Position numbers and translations under genes: made by a program | The notes under the pieces: generated by a model | Seen by the model: the letters and a program-made list of their open reading frames with translations, nothing else | Database searches by the model: none | What the model was told of the DNA's origin: nothing | In this document: piece after piece, positions 1-33,069 of the stretch | Numbering within the stretch: the stretch's first letter is position 1 | Layout of the letters: every line of letters begins with the position of its first letter | DNA from: Argopecten irradians | Lineage: Eukaryota > Mollusca > Bivalvia > Pectinida > Pectinidae | Direction: 5' to 3' | DNA: 64,000 nucleotides | NCBI RefSeq assembly: GCF_041381155.1 | Contig: NC_091142.1 | Location: 39,109,604-39,173,603, forward strand

Positions 1-145
1 TTAGTCTGCCACTCTGGTGACAGTTTTCCTTTAAAACATGTTATTTTTCGGAAGTGAAGGAAAGCAGAAGTAACTGGACATACATACTTTCACAGAGCTA
101 GCTATTTACAAGTAAATGAGTAATACCGGTAAGAACTTTACTTAC

Positions 146-2980
146 ATTGACTGAATGACACAGGACAAGTTCTTTGAAATAATCGAACGTCTGGTCTACA
201 TTTCCAAATGGAGTTTCTGAAAAAAAATATGCCAAATTTCATACACATTGTATGCAGAATCTTTAAAAGAATTCAAAATAAGTAATCATCTAGGTGGTTT
301 TAAACTTTATTCATCTTAAAAAGTGGATTTTTTTCATTTAGTTTTTCTATCACTATTTGAGGGTTTTTATCACAGGGGCCAGTTCAATGAAATGGATGTT
401 GTCATACATTTTTTGTATTTGGTGGATGGCCTGAAGAATATAGCTAACAGTCATGTGATTTTTTTTTCAGAAAATACAAGATTTGAAACATTATTGAAAT
501 TTCTGGACATTTACTATAAAACATTGAAAGGGACGACAGTCGCCATATTTTAGTCAGAGATATTCTGATACATTTGTTTCAGCGGAAAACTTGAATATTA
601 ACGTATCAGAATAGCTCTGACTAAACAGATTGAATTACATTGCAGGGGTAGTCACTCTAATCACTCTCCACAAGGACGTTGCTTTCAATGTCACAAGTCA
701 TAAAGCGCTGGTAATTTTGGTTTAAAAAAATCATGTTTGACTATAAAGACATTGTTTATATGCTTTTTGCATGGTATGTGTGTGATAATGGATTATCAGA
801 GGACTGACCATGACTATGACTCTAGGAAAAAATGTGTACTGTTCTGAAAAAAATACATGTGTGACAACATCTGTTTTCATTGAACTGGCCATCGGTGGTT
901 TTTATGCAACATTTTAACTTACCTATACAGACTTCATGTGTCTTTTTCACAATAGAAAATAAAGTTGACATCTTTTCTCTGTTAAAGCCATTGTCTTTAG
1001 CAAACTGTATTGTGTAGAAGTATAGGTCAAGGACAATTCCAGATTTGAGGTTTTCCCTGTAATCTGTCAAATTGAACACCTCTGCTAAGACTCTGTAAAC
1101 AAGAGAGAAAACCAGGGAAACAATCATTTCTATATTGCAAGATAAATTGTCATATATATAGTATTCATTGTATAAATTTCTCAAAACTGATGCAAAGAAT
1201 ATTACTTACACATGGACATTGTATGTCAAAATCAAAACAGATGAATAATCATTCACTTATACATTTTTATTTGAAAATGGATGTTAAAAGTCATAAAAGA
1301 TTATTATGCAACCAAATATTATACATATTGTTCCATTATTATTTTTTTCATAAACCTGACCAATAAAACTTCTGATACACATGATACATAACCAGTGCAT
1401 AAGAAGGGTAATTAAAGGTGCCAGGACTTAGGTAGCAGTGTACAGTAAGACCGAATGAAGAACGAATGGCCATGGGTGAGATTTTTATTAAGCAGAAAGC
1501 CCCTGTTTTATTATATGCATAAAAAAAAAATAAAAAATGTATATATCCTAAAATTGGTGAATTCAATCTAGAGAATTATATGCAGGCTTCACATTTGCAT
1601 AAAGAGATTCCCCAAAATGGGTTCGAGATAAATGGTTTAGAGGGTATCCGAATGTGCGTCTCAGATGGAAAAAACTCAATACTGTAGCAGCAGAAATTGA
1701 TAGCCGGGGTACGAGGTAAGATTGCTCAAAAGTTTAATGATATACCTATGTCGAAATAGGCTTAGTTCCGCTATCACGGCAGTGATGCTTGGTTTTAAAC
1801 TGTGTCCAAGAAAAAAAATTCTCCTAGAGGGGATGTAATTTTGGGTTGAAAATCCCAATTTTTAGCATTTTTTCAAAAAAACAAATTTGGTTACCATGGT
1901 TTTTACAGGCTCACAAAACTACAAAAAGCAGACCTGTCCAAAAATGAATTCTGCATAACAATTGCAAATGTTGTGTAGATTAAAAATATATATACTTTTA
2001 TATAGATGTCATTTAAGGTTAAAAAGCTGTGTGTACATAATTAAAGCCTGCACTTTATTTTGCTGAATTTTTCAAATCTACTGTACACTGCCACCTTAAT
2101 CTTTTTGAAATCCTACAATGGAAACAAATGTATATATATATATATTATATAGGCTTCTGGTTCTAATAACAGCTAGTTTACTGTATTGTAGGTTTAGTAT
2201 TTTTTAAGTTCAGAATAAATTAACTTACTGCTTGATGTGTGCAGCATTATCAGACTCATTGATTTTGTCAACATCATCTACAGTCAAGTCAGCCCTGTAA
2301 ATCATTTAATCAATGGTATGAATTAGAAATGAATAACAAAACAAAATGAAATATTTATTTTCAAATCAATTGCCTTCAAAGTTTCAAAAGACTTACTTGG
2401 ACATTCAAAGCGACAAAATATTGACAACAACAATACACATTAATGTCTCTGTAACTTATACATATAATTTGATTGGTAAGGTACTAACTTACCAAACACA
2501 CACTTTCGCTCTGTGGTTTCTTGGCTGAAAGGAAAACAAAAATGTCAGATAAAAGTCATTTAATCAATAAATCATCAAGCCTTACTCTATAGAACACATA
2601 AAGTATCATTTCAGTTGAATATAGCGAAAAAAAATAGGGAAATAAAAACACATCCTGCCATGCACCCAGAACAGGATTCGAACTCGGGTCTCCAGTGTGA
2701 TAACCGATCTACTCATTCAACGGAATACCAAGTCAGAAAAGAAAGACTCACTTCTTTTACAGTGCTATATCATACAACCATTTAAAGTCTCCCTACGTGT
2801 TATTATATATAAATTTGCAGAAACATCACTGCCTGCTGCAGATTCACACAGTACAGTAGAGTTGTTAAAATATGTTTCAGACGTAAATAAGGAAATCTTT
2901 ATTACGGAAATACCGACCTGTATCAATTTAGGTACATCCTTAACTTCTAATGAGTCCTCAATAAGCATAGGTGATGGCAT
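146..2980 (-). CDS. CFAP119: CFAP119 (CCDC189) ciliary protein, 3'-truncated by window edge
   Basis: Five exons can be joined with matching phase: 2980-2918 (start codon), 2524-2493, 2294-2229, 1092-923 and 216-146. The predicted protein begins MPSPMLIEDSLEV and then reads KVCVWADLTVDDVDKIN, a block with SGIVLDLYFYTIQFAKDNG, and ETPFGNVDQTFDYFKELVL. These match the conserved core of cilia- and flagella-associated protein 119 (human CCDC189 has KPRICLWK, ITLDLF and ATPLGNVEECYRYF at the same places). The family is axonemal/sperm-flagellar with no known enzymatic activity. All donors are GT and acceptors AG; the first donor (gtcggt) is weak. The rest of the protein, expected to continue after CHSVN, lies left of base 1. 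A MITE sits in the intron between 216 and 923. Identity is secure; the first exon is inferred from phase and start codon. Confidence 0.88.
371..896. mobile_element. MITE with GGGGCC-type inverted ends in a CFAP119 intron
   Basis: The left end (acaggggccagttcaatg) and the right end (cattgaactggccatcggt) are inverted copies, and both continue into a shared block around gatgttgtcatac. The flanking nine bases ggtttttat occur on both sides (362-370 and 897-905), a target-site duplication. It belongs to the same family as the element at 27240-27630. A small hairpin sits inside at 549-624. A 9-bp duplication suggests a Mutator-like source, which is inference. Confidence 0.65.
549..624. repeat. 76-bp hairpin inside the MITE
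   Basis: The two ends, ttagtcagagatattctgat and its near-perfect inverted copy atcagaatagctctgacta, form about 25-bp arms around a short loop. It may be a nested miniature element or part of the surrounding MITE. Confidence 0.5.
2637..2760 (-). mobile_element. tRNA-derived SINE fragment
   Basis: On the minus strand the segment shows a tRNA-like A box (tgaatgagtagatcgg) followed by a B box (gagttcgaatcc) about 35 bases later. There is no cloverleaf with paired acceptor stem, so this is a SINE head or tRNA relic, not a working tRNA gene. It lies in CFAP119 intron 1. Confidence 0.45.
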
Positions 2981-3035
2981 CTTGTCGGTTTGAAGATGTA
3001 AACAACGCTGCTCTCTTTTTCCGGTAATGGAGGTT

Positions 3036-3048
3036 GTTGCCTAGCGAG
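3036..3048 (+). promoter_or_regulatory. Candidate RFX X-box upstream of CFAP119
   Basis: The bases gttgcctagcgag fit the X-box consensus RYYVYY-N1-RRNRAC at 11 of 12 defined positions. The site lies 56 bases upstream of the CFAP119 start codon. RFX factors drive ciliary genes through X-boxes close to the start, so the position suits the gene. This is a motif match only. Confidence 0.4.
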
Positions 3049-4380
3049 CATAAACTTCCGGTTTTAATTTTTATCGGAGTTACTTCCCTTCAATCACAAA
3101 TTTCTGACTATTTTTTCATACAGAGACTATACATGGTATGTATTTCTGGCTATTTCTGACTATTTTTCATACAAAGACTATACATGGCCCTGTGCTTTAA
3201 TCCTACAATCCATGCCGAAGTACTTATGTATTTTTTTTTACACTTTTTCTTTGATTTTTCCAGATCTCATCTAATTGCAGATATTAACCAAGGATTTATA
3301 TGAGAAGGATAAGTCACACTGGGTTTTGGGGAAGTCCAAGGCAGGCGCTTTTGTGTTTGTGCACTGACCGTGACGTTGGGCGACGACTGATTTTCCTTTG
3401 ATATCCGCTGGCGCAGCCTTTGATGTAGCTTGCGGGTGCGAGGGTTACCGTCTTACTTTCTGAAGCGGTGCTGTCATTTCATGAGCTGTCGATTTTTTTT
3501 AACGAAAATTTAAGACATATCCCCTAAACATTCCGTCTTTAAAGCAAGTTATAAACGTCGTGGAATTTAATAAACTTTACAATGGTGTTTCGTTTGATTC
3601 GATAAGACAAGTATTTGTTGAGAAAAACGGTTTTTATTCCCGGTTCATAGGCGTCTCGCGTGGTGTTTAGTAATGTAAAGAGACAGACACGAATCCTTCT
3701 CACTTATAAATCCTTGTATTAACCTTTGCAATACTTGAAGAAAATTATCTACACTTTCAGCTCATAATATTTTTGAGAAAACCGTATTTCATAATTTTCA
3801 TTACTACGCAAAACTTTTTCGTTGTCATTTAGGTAAGAGCAAAGAAGGAAATAACGTCTGCACAAAAATTATGATATTTTGAAAAGGAAACATCCGAAAA
3901 TTATGTAACTATTGTGAGCTGAAAGTGTACTTAATTTTCTACAAGTACGCCAAATTTGGTTAAAATGGAAATGGATGAGGTCAGGAATTAAAAAAAATAT
4001 GTAAAAATACATAGAATATATAAGGAAAATGGAAATTACGAAGACTATATGTTTTTGTTTGTTTGAATTTTCACGGTGGTATAATTATTTTGATCCGTTT
4101 TATCGCTAAAAAATAACCCAACAAACAAACAAAAATGCACTCTCATCTTATAATATTTGCACAATTTTCCTGTTTCATTTTAATATAAAAAGAGAAAACC
4201 AAGAAAATGTTCATAGAATTTAAGCAACGCCATTCTCGATAAAACATGTTTTATTTACTTTCTCAAAATTCAAAGGTAGTAGGACTATTGTTTTCTTGTT
4301 TTCATATCGCTTGTGAGCATTGCTTCTTGGAATGATTGGGATGTTTATAGAATGATACTCTGTACATTTTTCGGAACAAG
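3049..4380. other. Intergenic stretch with nested inverted repeats
   Basis: No coding exon was recognised. Two inverted-repeat pairs are visible. About 3275-3318 pairs with 3682-3735 (aaggatttata and its complement), and about 3731-3835 pairs with 3846-3950 around the shared block gagctgaaagtgta. The pattern fits one or two decayed foldback elements; no target-site duplication was found. Confidence 0.45.
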
Positions 4381-4389
4381 TCCAATCGA

Positions 4390-5690
4390 AGTGATGACAC
4401 CAGTTGAACTTAACTTTATACAGTTACAAACATTTCAGCTTCATCAACCAGGTTTTTGTCCATTCATACATTTTATTGATGTTATCTTGGACAACAAGTC
4501 TGTCAAGGTCTGAGTGAATTCCTTTGGACAGCTTTGTATCATCTGCGAATAACTTGATGGCACAATTGATCATTATCTGGCATGCCATTCACATAGACAA
4601 GAAAAAGTGTCGATCCGAGGACACTTCCCTGGGGTACCCTGTTAGTCACCGGTAGGGGGTCAGACTAGAACGAATCATACCTTGCCACCACTCCATCTGT
4701 TAGGAAATCATCCGTCCGTCGTTCAGAGCTACGTCATCGCAGCTAGGGTTAGATCTGTGTCATGTCCTCCAAAAAGGTTTTAATCCAGGCTAGTACTTTT
4801 CTTCCTATCCCATATTGTTGTAGGTTGAACATTAGTAGTTAGTCCTTCCTATGCAGTAGTAGTTTGGGCAACATCTTATCAAAAGCCTTGTTGAAGTCTA
4901 AATCGATAATGTCTACTCGTCCCTAGTCCATCACTGATCCAACCCTCCATAGATTCTAGGAGCTGAGTGAGACACGATCTGCCTGATCTAAAGCCATGTT
5001 GGCGATTTGACAAGAGATCTAGATCGTTCATATACTTCATGATCTCATTCCGATTAAGTCTCTGCAGAAAATAGGCTTGTTAGGTTCCTTTCTTGAGCCT
5101 GAAGATTGGATTCACTATAGCTTCTTTCCAGGAGATTGTTAATTTACATTGGTTCGGGGATTTTTTGAAGATTATCTGGAGAGGAGATTTTATTACATCG
5201 GCTGTTTCGTAGATAAACTTCGGATGTCAATTGTCTGGTCCAGGTGACTTGTTGGGATTTATTTGAAGTATTGCTCTGCAGACTTTATCTACAGTTACAT
5301 CAATAGTGTCAATTTGTTCTTGACGGTGTCTACATGGAAAGGGAGGTACATTGGCCAAACCGTCGTTTACAAAGACGCTTGTAATTTCTCTAGGGTCAGT
5401 TGTCAGCTCTCCACCAGAATTGTCCATGACTTTAATCGTTGATCGATGATCAGTTGTTGATTGTACACGAGGCCAGAAAACTTTTGGATTTGTCTTTATC
5501 TTTGTCGCCAACTCTTTTTCAAAGAGATATTTCGTTTTCCTGTATTACCCAGTGGCGTTGTTTCTGACTTTTTGGTATTGTCGAAAGTTTTCAGGTCTTT
5601 AAATAGGTGTCCTATTAGTTTACAGTCGTGCTACCAAACTGCAGGCTTTTTTAGTCTACTGTTAACCAACATCAAAGGAATGAACTAACC
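4390..5690 (-). mobile_element. CR1/L2-like LINE reverse-transcriptase fragment (decayed)
   Basis: Read on the minus strand, pieces of a non-LTR reverse transcriptase appear in order: TKIKTNPKVFWP and INPNKSPGPDN (about 5511-5227), VDIIDLDFNKAFDKM (about 4917-4868), RVPQGSVLGSTLFLVYVN (about 4640-4585) and the catalytic FADDTKLSKGI (about 4550-4520). The order and motifs match the RT of CR1/Jockey/L2-type LINEs. The pieces are in different frames with in-frame stops, so the copy is dead. The 5' endonuclease part was not seen. Confidence 0.8.
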
Positions 5691-5777
5691 ATCTCATCTG
5701 ATATCGCACATGATAAGAGTGGAGTGACTTGTTTTTATAAAAAGGTTATGATAAGTTAGTATTCTATCCTCCCTTCG

Positions 5778-5998
5778 CCTACTGTGGCCTAGTGGTTAAG
5801 ATGTCCCAACATATTACCACAAGCCCTCCACCTCTTGGTTACGAGTTCGAATCCATTAAGGGGCAATTAGCAGGCACTGACCGCTGGTCGTTGGTTTTTC
5901 TCCGGGTACTTCGGCTTTCCTCCATCAACAAACCTGGCACGTCCTTAAATGACCCTGGCTGTTTATAGGACATTAAACTAATAAAATCAGAACCAAAA
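5778..5998 (+). mobile_element. tRNA-derived bivalve SINE
   Basis: The head carries an A box (tggcctagtggttaagatg) and a B box (ggttacgagttcgaatcc). The body continues with a conserved tail containing tttctccgggtacttcggct, tggcacgtccttaaatgacc and ggacattaaact, followed by an A-rich end. A second copy starts at about 63812 in the same orientation. This layout is that of tRNA-headed SINEs known from bivalves; the family name is not assigned. Confidence 0.75.
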
Positions 5999-7122
5999 AC
6001 CTTTGCCTATGAGTATGATTACGTGAGTTTACACTAGAGCAAATTTAAAGGTCTCGACGACAGGTAACATGTAACGGGTATAATGTTAGAGAAGTAGTTG
6101 TAGATATAACGTTTTATACGTATATGGCAGGGATACAGTACGTCGCTGAACAATCATCACAATTTGTAGAAAGCGAGGTAAGAACACAGAATGTTTATTT
6201 TTTAACATTTTAAAATCATTTCTTGTTTAAAAAGTTATGATTTAAATGGCAAATGGAAACGTGAATTGGAAGGTGTATTTTTTTCTCCATTTCAATTTTT
6301 TAGATATTAGGTTGTTTCCTAAAAATTCTGGGAGACTGCATTTTATCATGTTGTGTCCTCCTGTTAAGATGGAAACTCACTGAAACATACTCAAAGACAA
6401 TACATCCCACCCAGTTACAATACTGACAATGGGCCCAGGGGTCTTGAACAGTCGTATTATGATAAACCTTGTATAAAAAACAACACCATCAAAACCGTTC
6501 ACCAAAAAACCACATTTATTTATTAGAACAAAGTCACAGCCACATGTCTTACTCTTTACATTGACACATACGAATACAGCTAACTACCTATATGTATAAC
6601 TGGCGATATGAAAATAAGTTATTGGGCTGTAAAACCCAGTGGACCACAATGGAGTCTTTCGTTATGAAGGGATAGCTGATTTTTTTTTTCAAAACGCCAG
6701 AGATCATTTGTATATACACGAAAACAATTAAAAATCAATATTTGCATTTTTCAAAACAGTCCCACTTTGTAACCTTACCAAAAACAATTGGCAGTCATTA
6801 GGTCATGGCCATCAACGCTTGTTATGACGTCACGTTTTAATTGCAACATTGTAGTAAATATCACGTCAGCGATCATGAAATAATTATCTTGAAATGTCTG
6901 CCCTTGGTGATGGTAGCATGTTTTTTATACAATGTAAATAAGCATTGAACTGTTGGCAGTTGTGGGATGGCGGATATCAACTGGACAACGGCAAATTCAA
7001 TATGTAGTTTTAGTATGCTTCATTGCCAACTCAAACAGTTCAGTAGGGAAGAGGTATTATTTTGATTTGCATAACATATAACTCTACATAACGAAAAGCC
7101 ACAATTGTAGATCTTTGTAGAC
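5999..7122. other. 3' flank of the protease gene
   Basis: No coding exon was recognised. On the minus strand an overlapping AATAAA signal lies at about 6514-6522, roughly 600 bases past the protease stop codon, and is a plausible poly(A) signal. The stretch 6523-7122 is therefore probably 3' untranslated sequence. Confidence 0.4.
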
Positions 7123-29178
<22,056 letters not shown>

Positions 29179-29714
29179 GTGGGCAGTCTGATAGGAAACC
29201 AAATCTGTGACAGATAACACCTATATACCAGGTATACACGTCATAGAGCACATAGGTTTGGTCGCCAATTCCGTGTGCAAATTCTGACCAGTGTGCGCAA
29301 GACGTATGTCAGTATGTTTCCATTTCGAAATATCAAAATTGTTGACAGATTTCTGTTCTTGCAAGATTTTTTTCCCACTGCTTTGGAAAAGGGGTCTGTG
29401 ACTTTGAATCTGGGAAAATGGTGCACCAAAAGCAAGATTTGGGGAAATTATGAAATATGAAATAAAGCATAATAAATAAAAAAAAATATTTCCAGTGTAG
29501 TTTATGTACTTTTCTGAAGCCAATTCACAAATATTTAAAGCCTTTACCAACTAAGTTCATGCAATATTTTGGATAGTTTTCAAGAAACTCTGATTTTAGG
29601 AAATTTTAGGCTTGAATTGGGAAAAATTTAGAGGTTTTGCCATTGGGAATGGGGCCGAAAATTGACCCCAAATCATGCTGAAAAAAAGCCCTGTCTTGTG
29701 TTGGTTTTGAATCA

Positions 29715-30818
29715 TTTGCATATCCATTCTACTTTTATCGGTTGTATTCGTTATTGGACCTTATCTTCACCCTGATAGAAAATGTCGACGTTATCAAATG
29801 AATTGCGAAAGTGATTAACATTCGAATGGTGTTGTTTAATTCCAAACCTTTCATTTCATATCTGGATCATTCCCATCCATCTGTTGGTATAACTTGTATA
29901 ACTTTTAACGGTGTCGAGATTATTCCAGCTGTAAATTTATAAGTATCAAATAATAAGACAGTGGCGTTTTACTTTCAAATGTAGGTAAGTATGAAAAATG
30001 AAGACAAATAAAAAATATTACCTGACTCCCTACATAAATGTAAATGAAGTAATATACAGTTGTTTCATACCTTTTCAGTCAACAGTCAAAACTCTTTCCC
30101 GAGGTGTTGGGACCAACCCGATGAACTGTTTCCCGAGGCCGGATGTTTTGTTACCTGAACCGCAATCTTAAACTTATCACTGAGCTTCTTGTGAGAAAGA
30201 CTTTCACCGAAAGAAAACAGGTATTTGGGTCAATCCGGCACGCCGGTGTTTTTGACGTCAACATTTAACTATGACGTTAACAATAAACGCATGCAAACGT
30301 TCAGTCCCGGTCAACAGTCAAACTATTGACCTTGTCAATAGGCGCCGGTCAATAGGCGAAATTGTTACCTGACTTCCTATATAAATGTAAATGAAGTAAT
30401 TTCGCCTATTGACCGGTCAATAGTTTGACTGTTAACCGGGGCGGAACGTTTGCATGCGACGTTTATTGTTGACGTCATAATCAATATTGTTGACGTCATA
30501 AACACTGGCGCGCCGAATCGACGCAAACATCATCATTTTATATTTATGTTCCTTCCGGTAAGACAAAGTCAAACCTCGTCAAGAGAATAATAATGGGAAC
30601 AGTGTGTACAAATGTAGTTCAACAGAATTCGTATTTCAGTAGTAGTTTAATTACGAAATACCAGATTGTTGACATGTTTTCTATTCTTATATTAGTTTTG
30701 AAATACGTGAGTATCAATTCTACTTTTATCGGTAGTATTCGTTACTGAACTTTATATTTACTCTAATAGAACAGAATCAACGTCATCAAATGAGTTACAA
30801 AAGCGATTTACATTTGAA
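29715..30818. repeat. Diverged duplication with an internal foldback upstream of the protease
   Basis: A block of about 115 bases at 29715-29832 (ctacttttatcggttgtatt, gttatcaaatga) recurs at about 30711-30818. A 37-base block (cctgactccctacataaatg) at about 30020-30057 recurs at about 30364-30400. Between them, about 30236-30300 and 30440-30520 are inverted copies carrying the TGACGTCA palindrome, cgcatgcaaacgtt and aataaacg. It may be a mobile foldback or a local inverted duplication. Confidence 0.6.
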
Positions 30819-31281
30819 TTTTATATTTTATTTTATTCAAATCTTATATTATGACCTTTTGTACTTTCCATCTGTCTCGTCAAAATATCGTTTCAACATT
30901 GAGCAAAGAGTTTATGTGACGTTTTTGTATTTGTAACAAATTGACATATGAAAAATACGTCCAAAATAACACTGTAATTGTTTGTAGATTTTTTCTACAT
31001 GCAGGAATTTCAAAAGAATGTATGCTTCTTGTAGCGCTTTGAAGGAGTCGAATTTTAGCCTTGCTTTTTATACTTTATTTTGTTTTACATAAATAACCAG
31101 TGCGAATTATATCATTTTTTTCGGCCGTGAATCTTGAAGGTTTAGTGTGATGATAGAAATATTAAGCATTTTAAAAGGTGTCAAATTTTAAGACATTACC
31201 TTTTTATTTTAACATTTCAGTGTAGTTTAAGTATTTTGGGAAACAAATACTGCAATGGGGCAAACAATCAATCATACTTAC

Positions 31282-31340
31282 CTATCCCTCCAATATTTAT
31301 GTCTGTTTTAGGAAGATCGACAATCACTTTTTCTTTTAAG
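31282..31340 (-). other. Orphan exon-like segment
   Basis: On the minus strand a 59-base segment is bounded by a good acceptor (ctatcttacag) and a consensus donor (gtaagt). In one frame it reads LKEKVIVDLPKTDINIGGI. It ends in the same phase as protease exon 1, so it could be an alternative upstream exon. No partner exon upstream was found, and it may be chance. Confidence 0.25.
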
Positions 31341-31471
31341 CTGTAAGATAGATATCTTTAGTAAGTATTCAAACGTTTTTTTATAGAGAGCATTTAACGT
31401 GTCAAAAAGCGTGAAATTGAGAATTTCGATCTTCAAGTTTGGAGTAGAGGTAACATTAGCTGCAATATTGT

Positions 31472-31556
31472 AGCTCAAAAGACTTTGAGAGAAAATAGTG
31501 TCGTCTTTAGAAGCTCAAAAGACTTTGAGAGAAAATAGTGTCGTCTTTAGAGCTAC
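31472..31556. repeat. Direct tandem duplication of 42 bp
   Basis: The block agctcaaaagactttgagag through gtgtcgtctttag occurs twice in immediate succession without change, flanked by gtagctc and gagctac. It is probably a recent duplication. Confidence 0.85.
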
Positions 31557-32059
31557 AATTGGTGCCTATTACTGCTAATGGAGCAAAGTAATAATTATGC
31601 AAACCACTATAAAACGTTTTTTTGCATTTTATCGTACTTGTTTGATATGACTTACCTACTAGGCAATAAAACTGAACCATATAAAATATAAAATTCTCAT
31701 CGAAGCATTATATTTTTTCATAATACATATGAAGGTCTTTCTGAAGGGAATTTATACGCCAAGTCCACAATTTGTGAATTTGACGTCGTATGAGCGGTAC
31801 GGTAGATATAAAGAATGGTAGTTATGTTTGTTTTGGACAAAAATAATATGTTAATGCATGTATACGCATAAAATAGTTGGAAACCTACAAAAAAGAATAG
31901 AAAACTGTGCCCGAGTGATTTTCGGAGGCAGTGCTCCACTACGACACATAGGGACCAATTCGTACCCGGCCGAAAGGTATAGTAGGCCGGGTACGTATAT
32001 TCGTTCTAAGGTAACATATGCTGATATTCTGATCAAATAGAATGAGTTCATTGTGTGTA

Positions 32060-32200
32060 AATATAATTTGTAATACAAACACTGGCTTTGATAATTCTGA
32101 AAACAGTCATACTTATCTATCCCGCCAGTTCCTGTCGGTTTATGTAATTTGTAATACAAACACTGGTTTTGATAATTTTGAAAATGTCATACTTATCAAC
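32060..32200. repeat. Imperfect tandem duplication, about 84-bp period
   Basis: Two copies of the block atttgtaatacaaacactgg, then tttgataatt, then gtcatacttatc. No function is evident. The remainder of 31557-32600 shows nothing recognisable. Confidence 0.7.
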
Positions 32201-32605
32201 ACCTTATTTTTTGTAAAAGATATTGCTTTAGTTTGTCATGTGTATGGTGAAACCATGAAATGCTCAAATCCTAGCTTCATATGAAAACAGGAAATACTAA
32301 AAACCAGCCTTAATACGAAAATATGAAAAGACACGTCCTCTTCACAATTCATGGGGGTGAGGTTCGCCAATTGCTAGTTCTAAAGAGTCTTTTAATCAAT
32401 ATTACCCTATGAATGTTTAATGACAACTTGGCTTGCCATTGAAAACTTTATTTAGAGTAGGTGTTCAAAATTAAACTAAAGTTATATCTAATGTTTCGAT
32501 TTTTTTTATAACATGGTGTTTTTAAAAAACCTATTAAAACCTGTAGCTGTTGGCATTGGATGTTTAACGATGTAGATAAATCATTTATAAATAGATCGGT
32601 CAAAC

Positions 32606-32884
32606 CATCATCGATACTCCAGGGGTTCCGATCACTTACGATCTCTACATCCCTGGACTATCTCTTAGTAAAACTGGAGGCAACAGAACAGGTAATTTAG
32701 TCCTTTGATGTACATTAATAAAGCCGTTATTGATACACTGTGGTTGTTGTGGCGTCCCTCTCTCGGTAATCTTCAAAGGAAATCTTTGCAGGCCAATGAT
32801 TGGTTCGCATTTTTTTCTCCTGAGCTACATTCAGTTTTACTATAAGATAGTCCCGGGGTGGATATAACTGGAGTATCGAGGATG
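32606..32884. mobile_element. MITE, CATCNTCGATACTCC family, copy 1
   Basis: It begins catcatcgatactccagggg and ends with the inverted form ctggagtatcgaggatg. The arms share cacttacgatctctacatcc and ctggactatctctta. No exact target-site duplication remains, which suggests an older copy than that at 33389-33733. Confidence 0.7.
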
Positions 32885-33069
32885 ATCCAACTAATAATTG
32901 GTCCTATTCTTGAATATTGAGGAATCTTATATAATCAATCAATATAAGTTCTGTACTTATATAACTCATAAATTATTCCCGTTTTAGTACATTGTTTAGA
33001 ACACTGATATAGTTCTACTACGTTTTGGCGATAATTATTTGCAGTAACAACTTACATTATAAAGTTGGC

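Noticed and set aside
5785-5870. Possible tRNA gene
   Set aside because: A and B boxes are present but there is no paired acceptor stem, and the sequence continues into a SINE tail.
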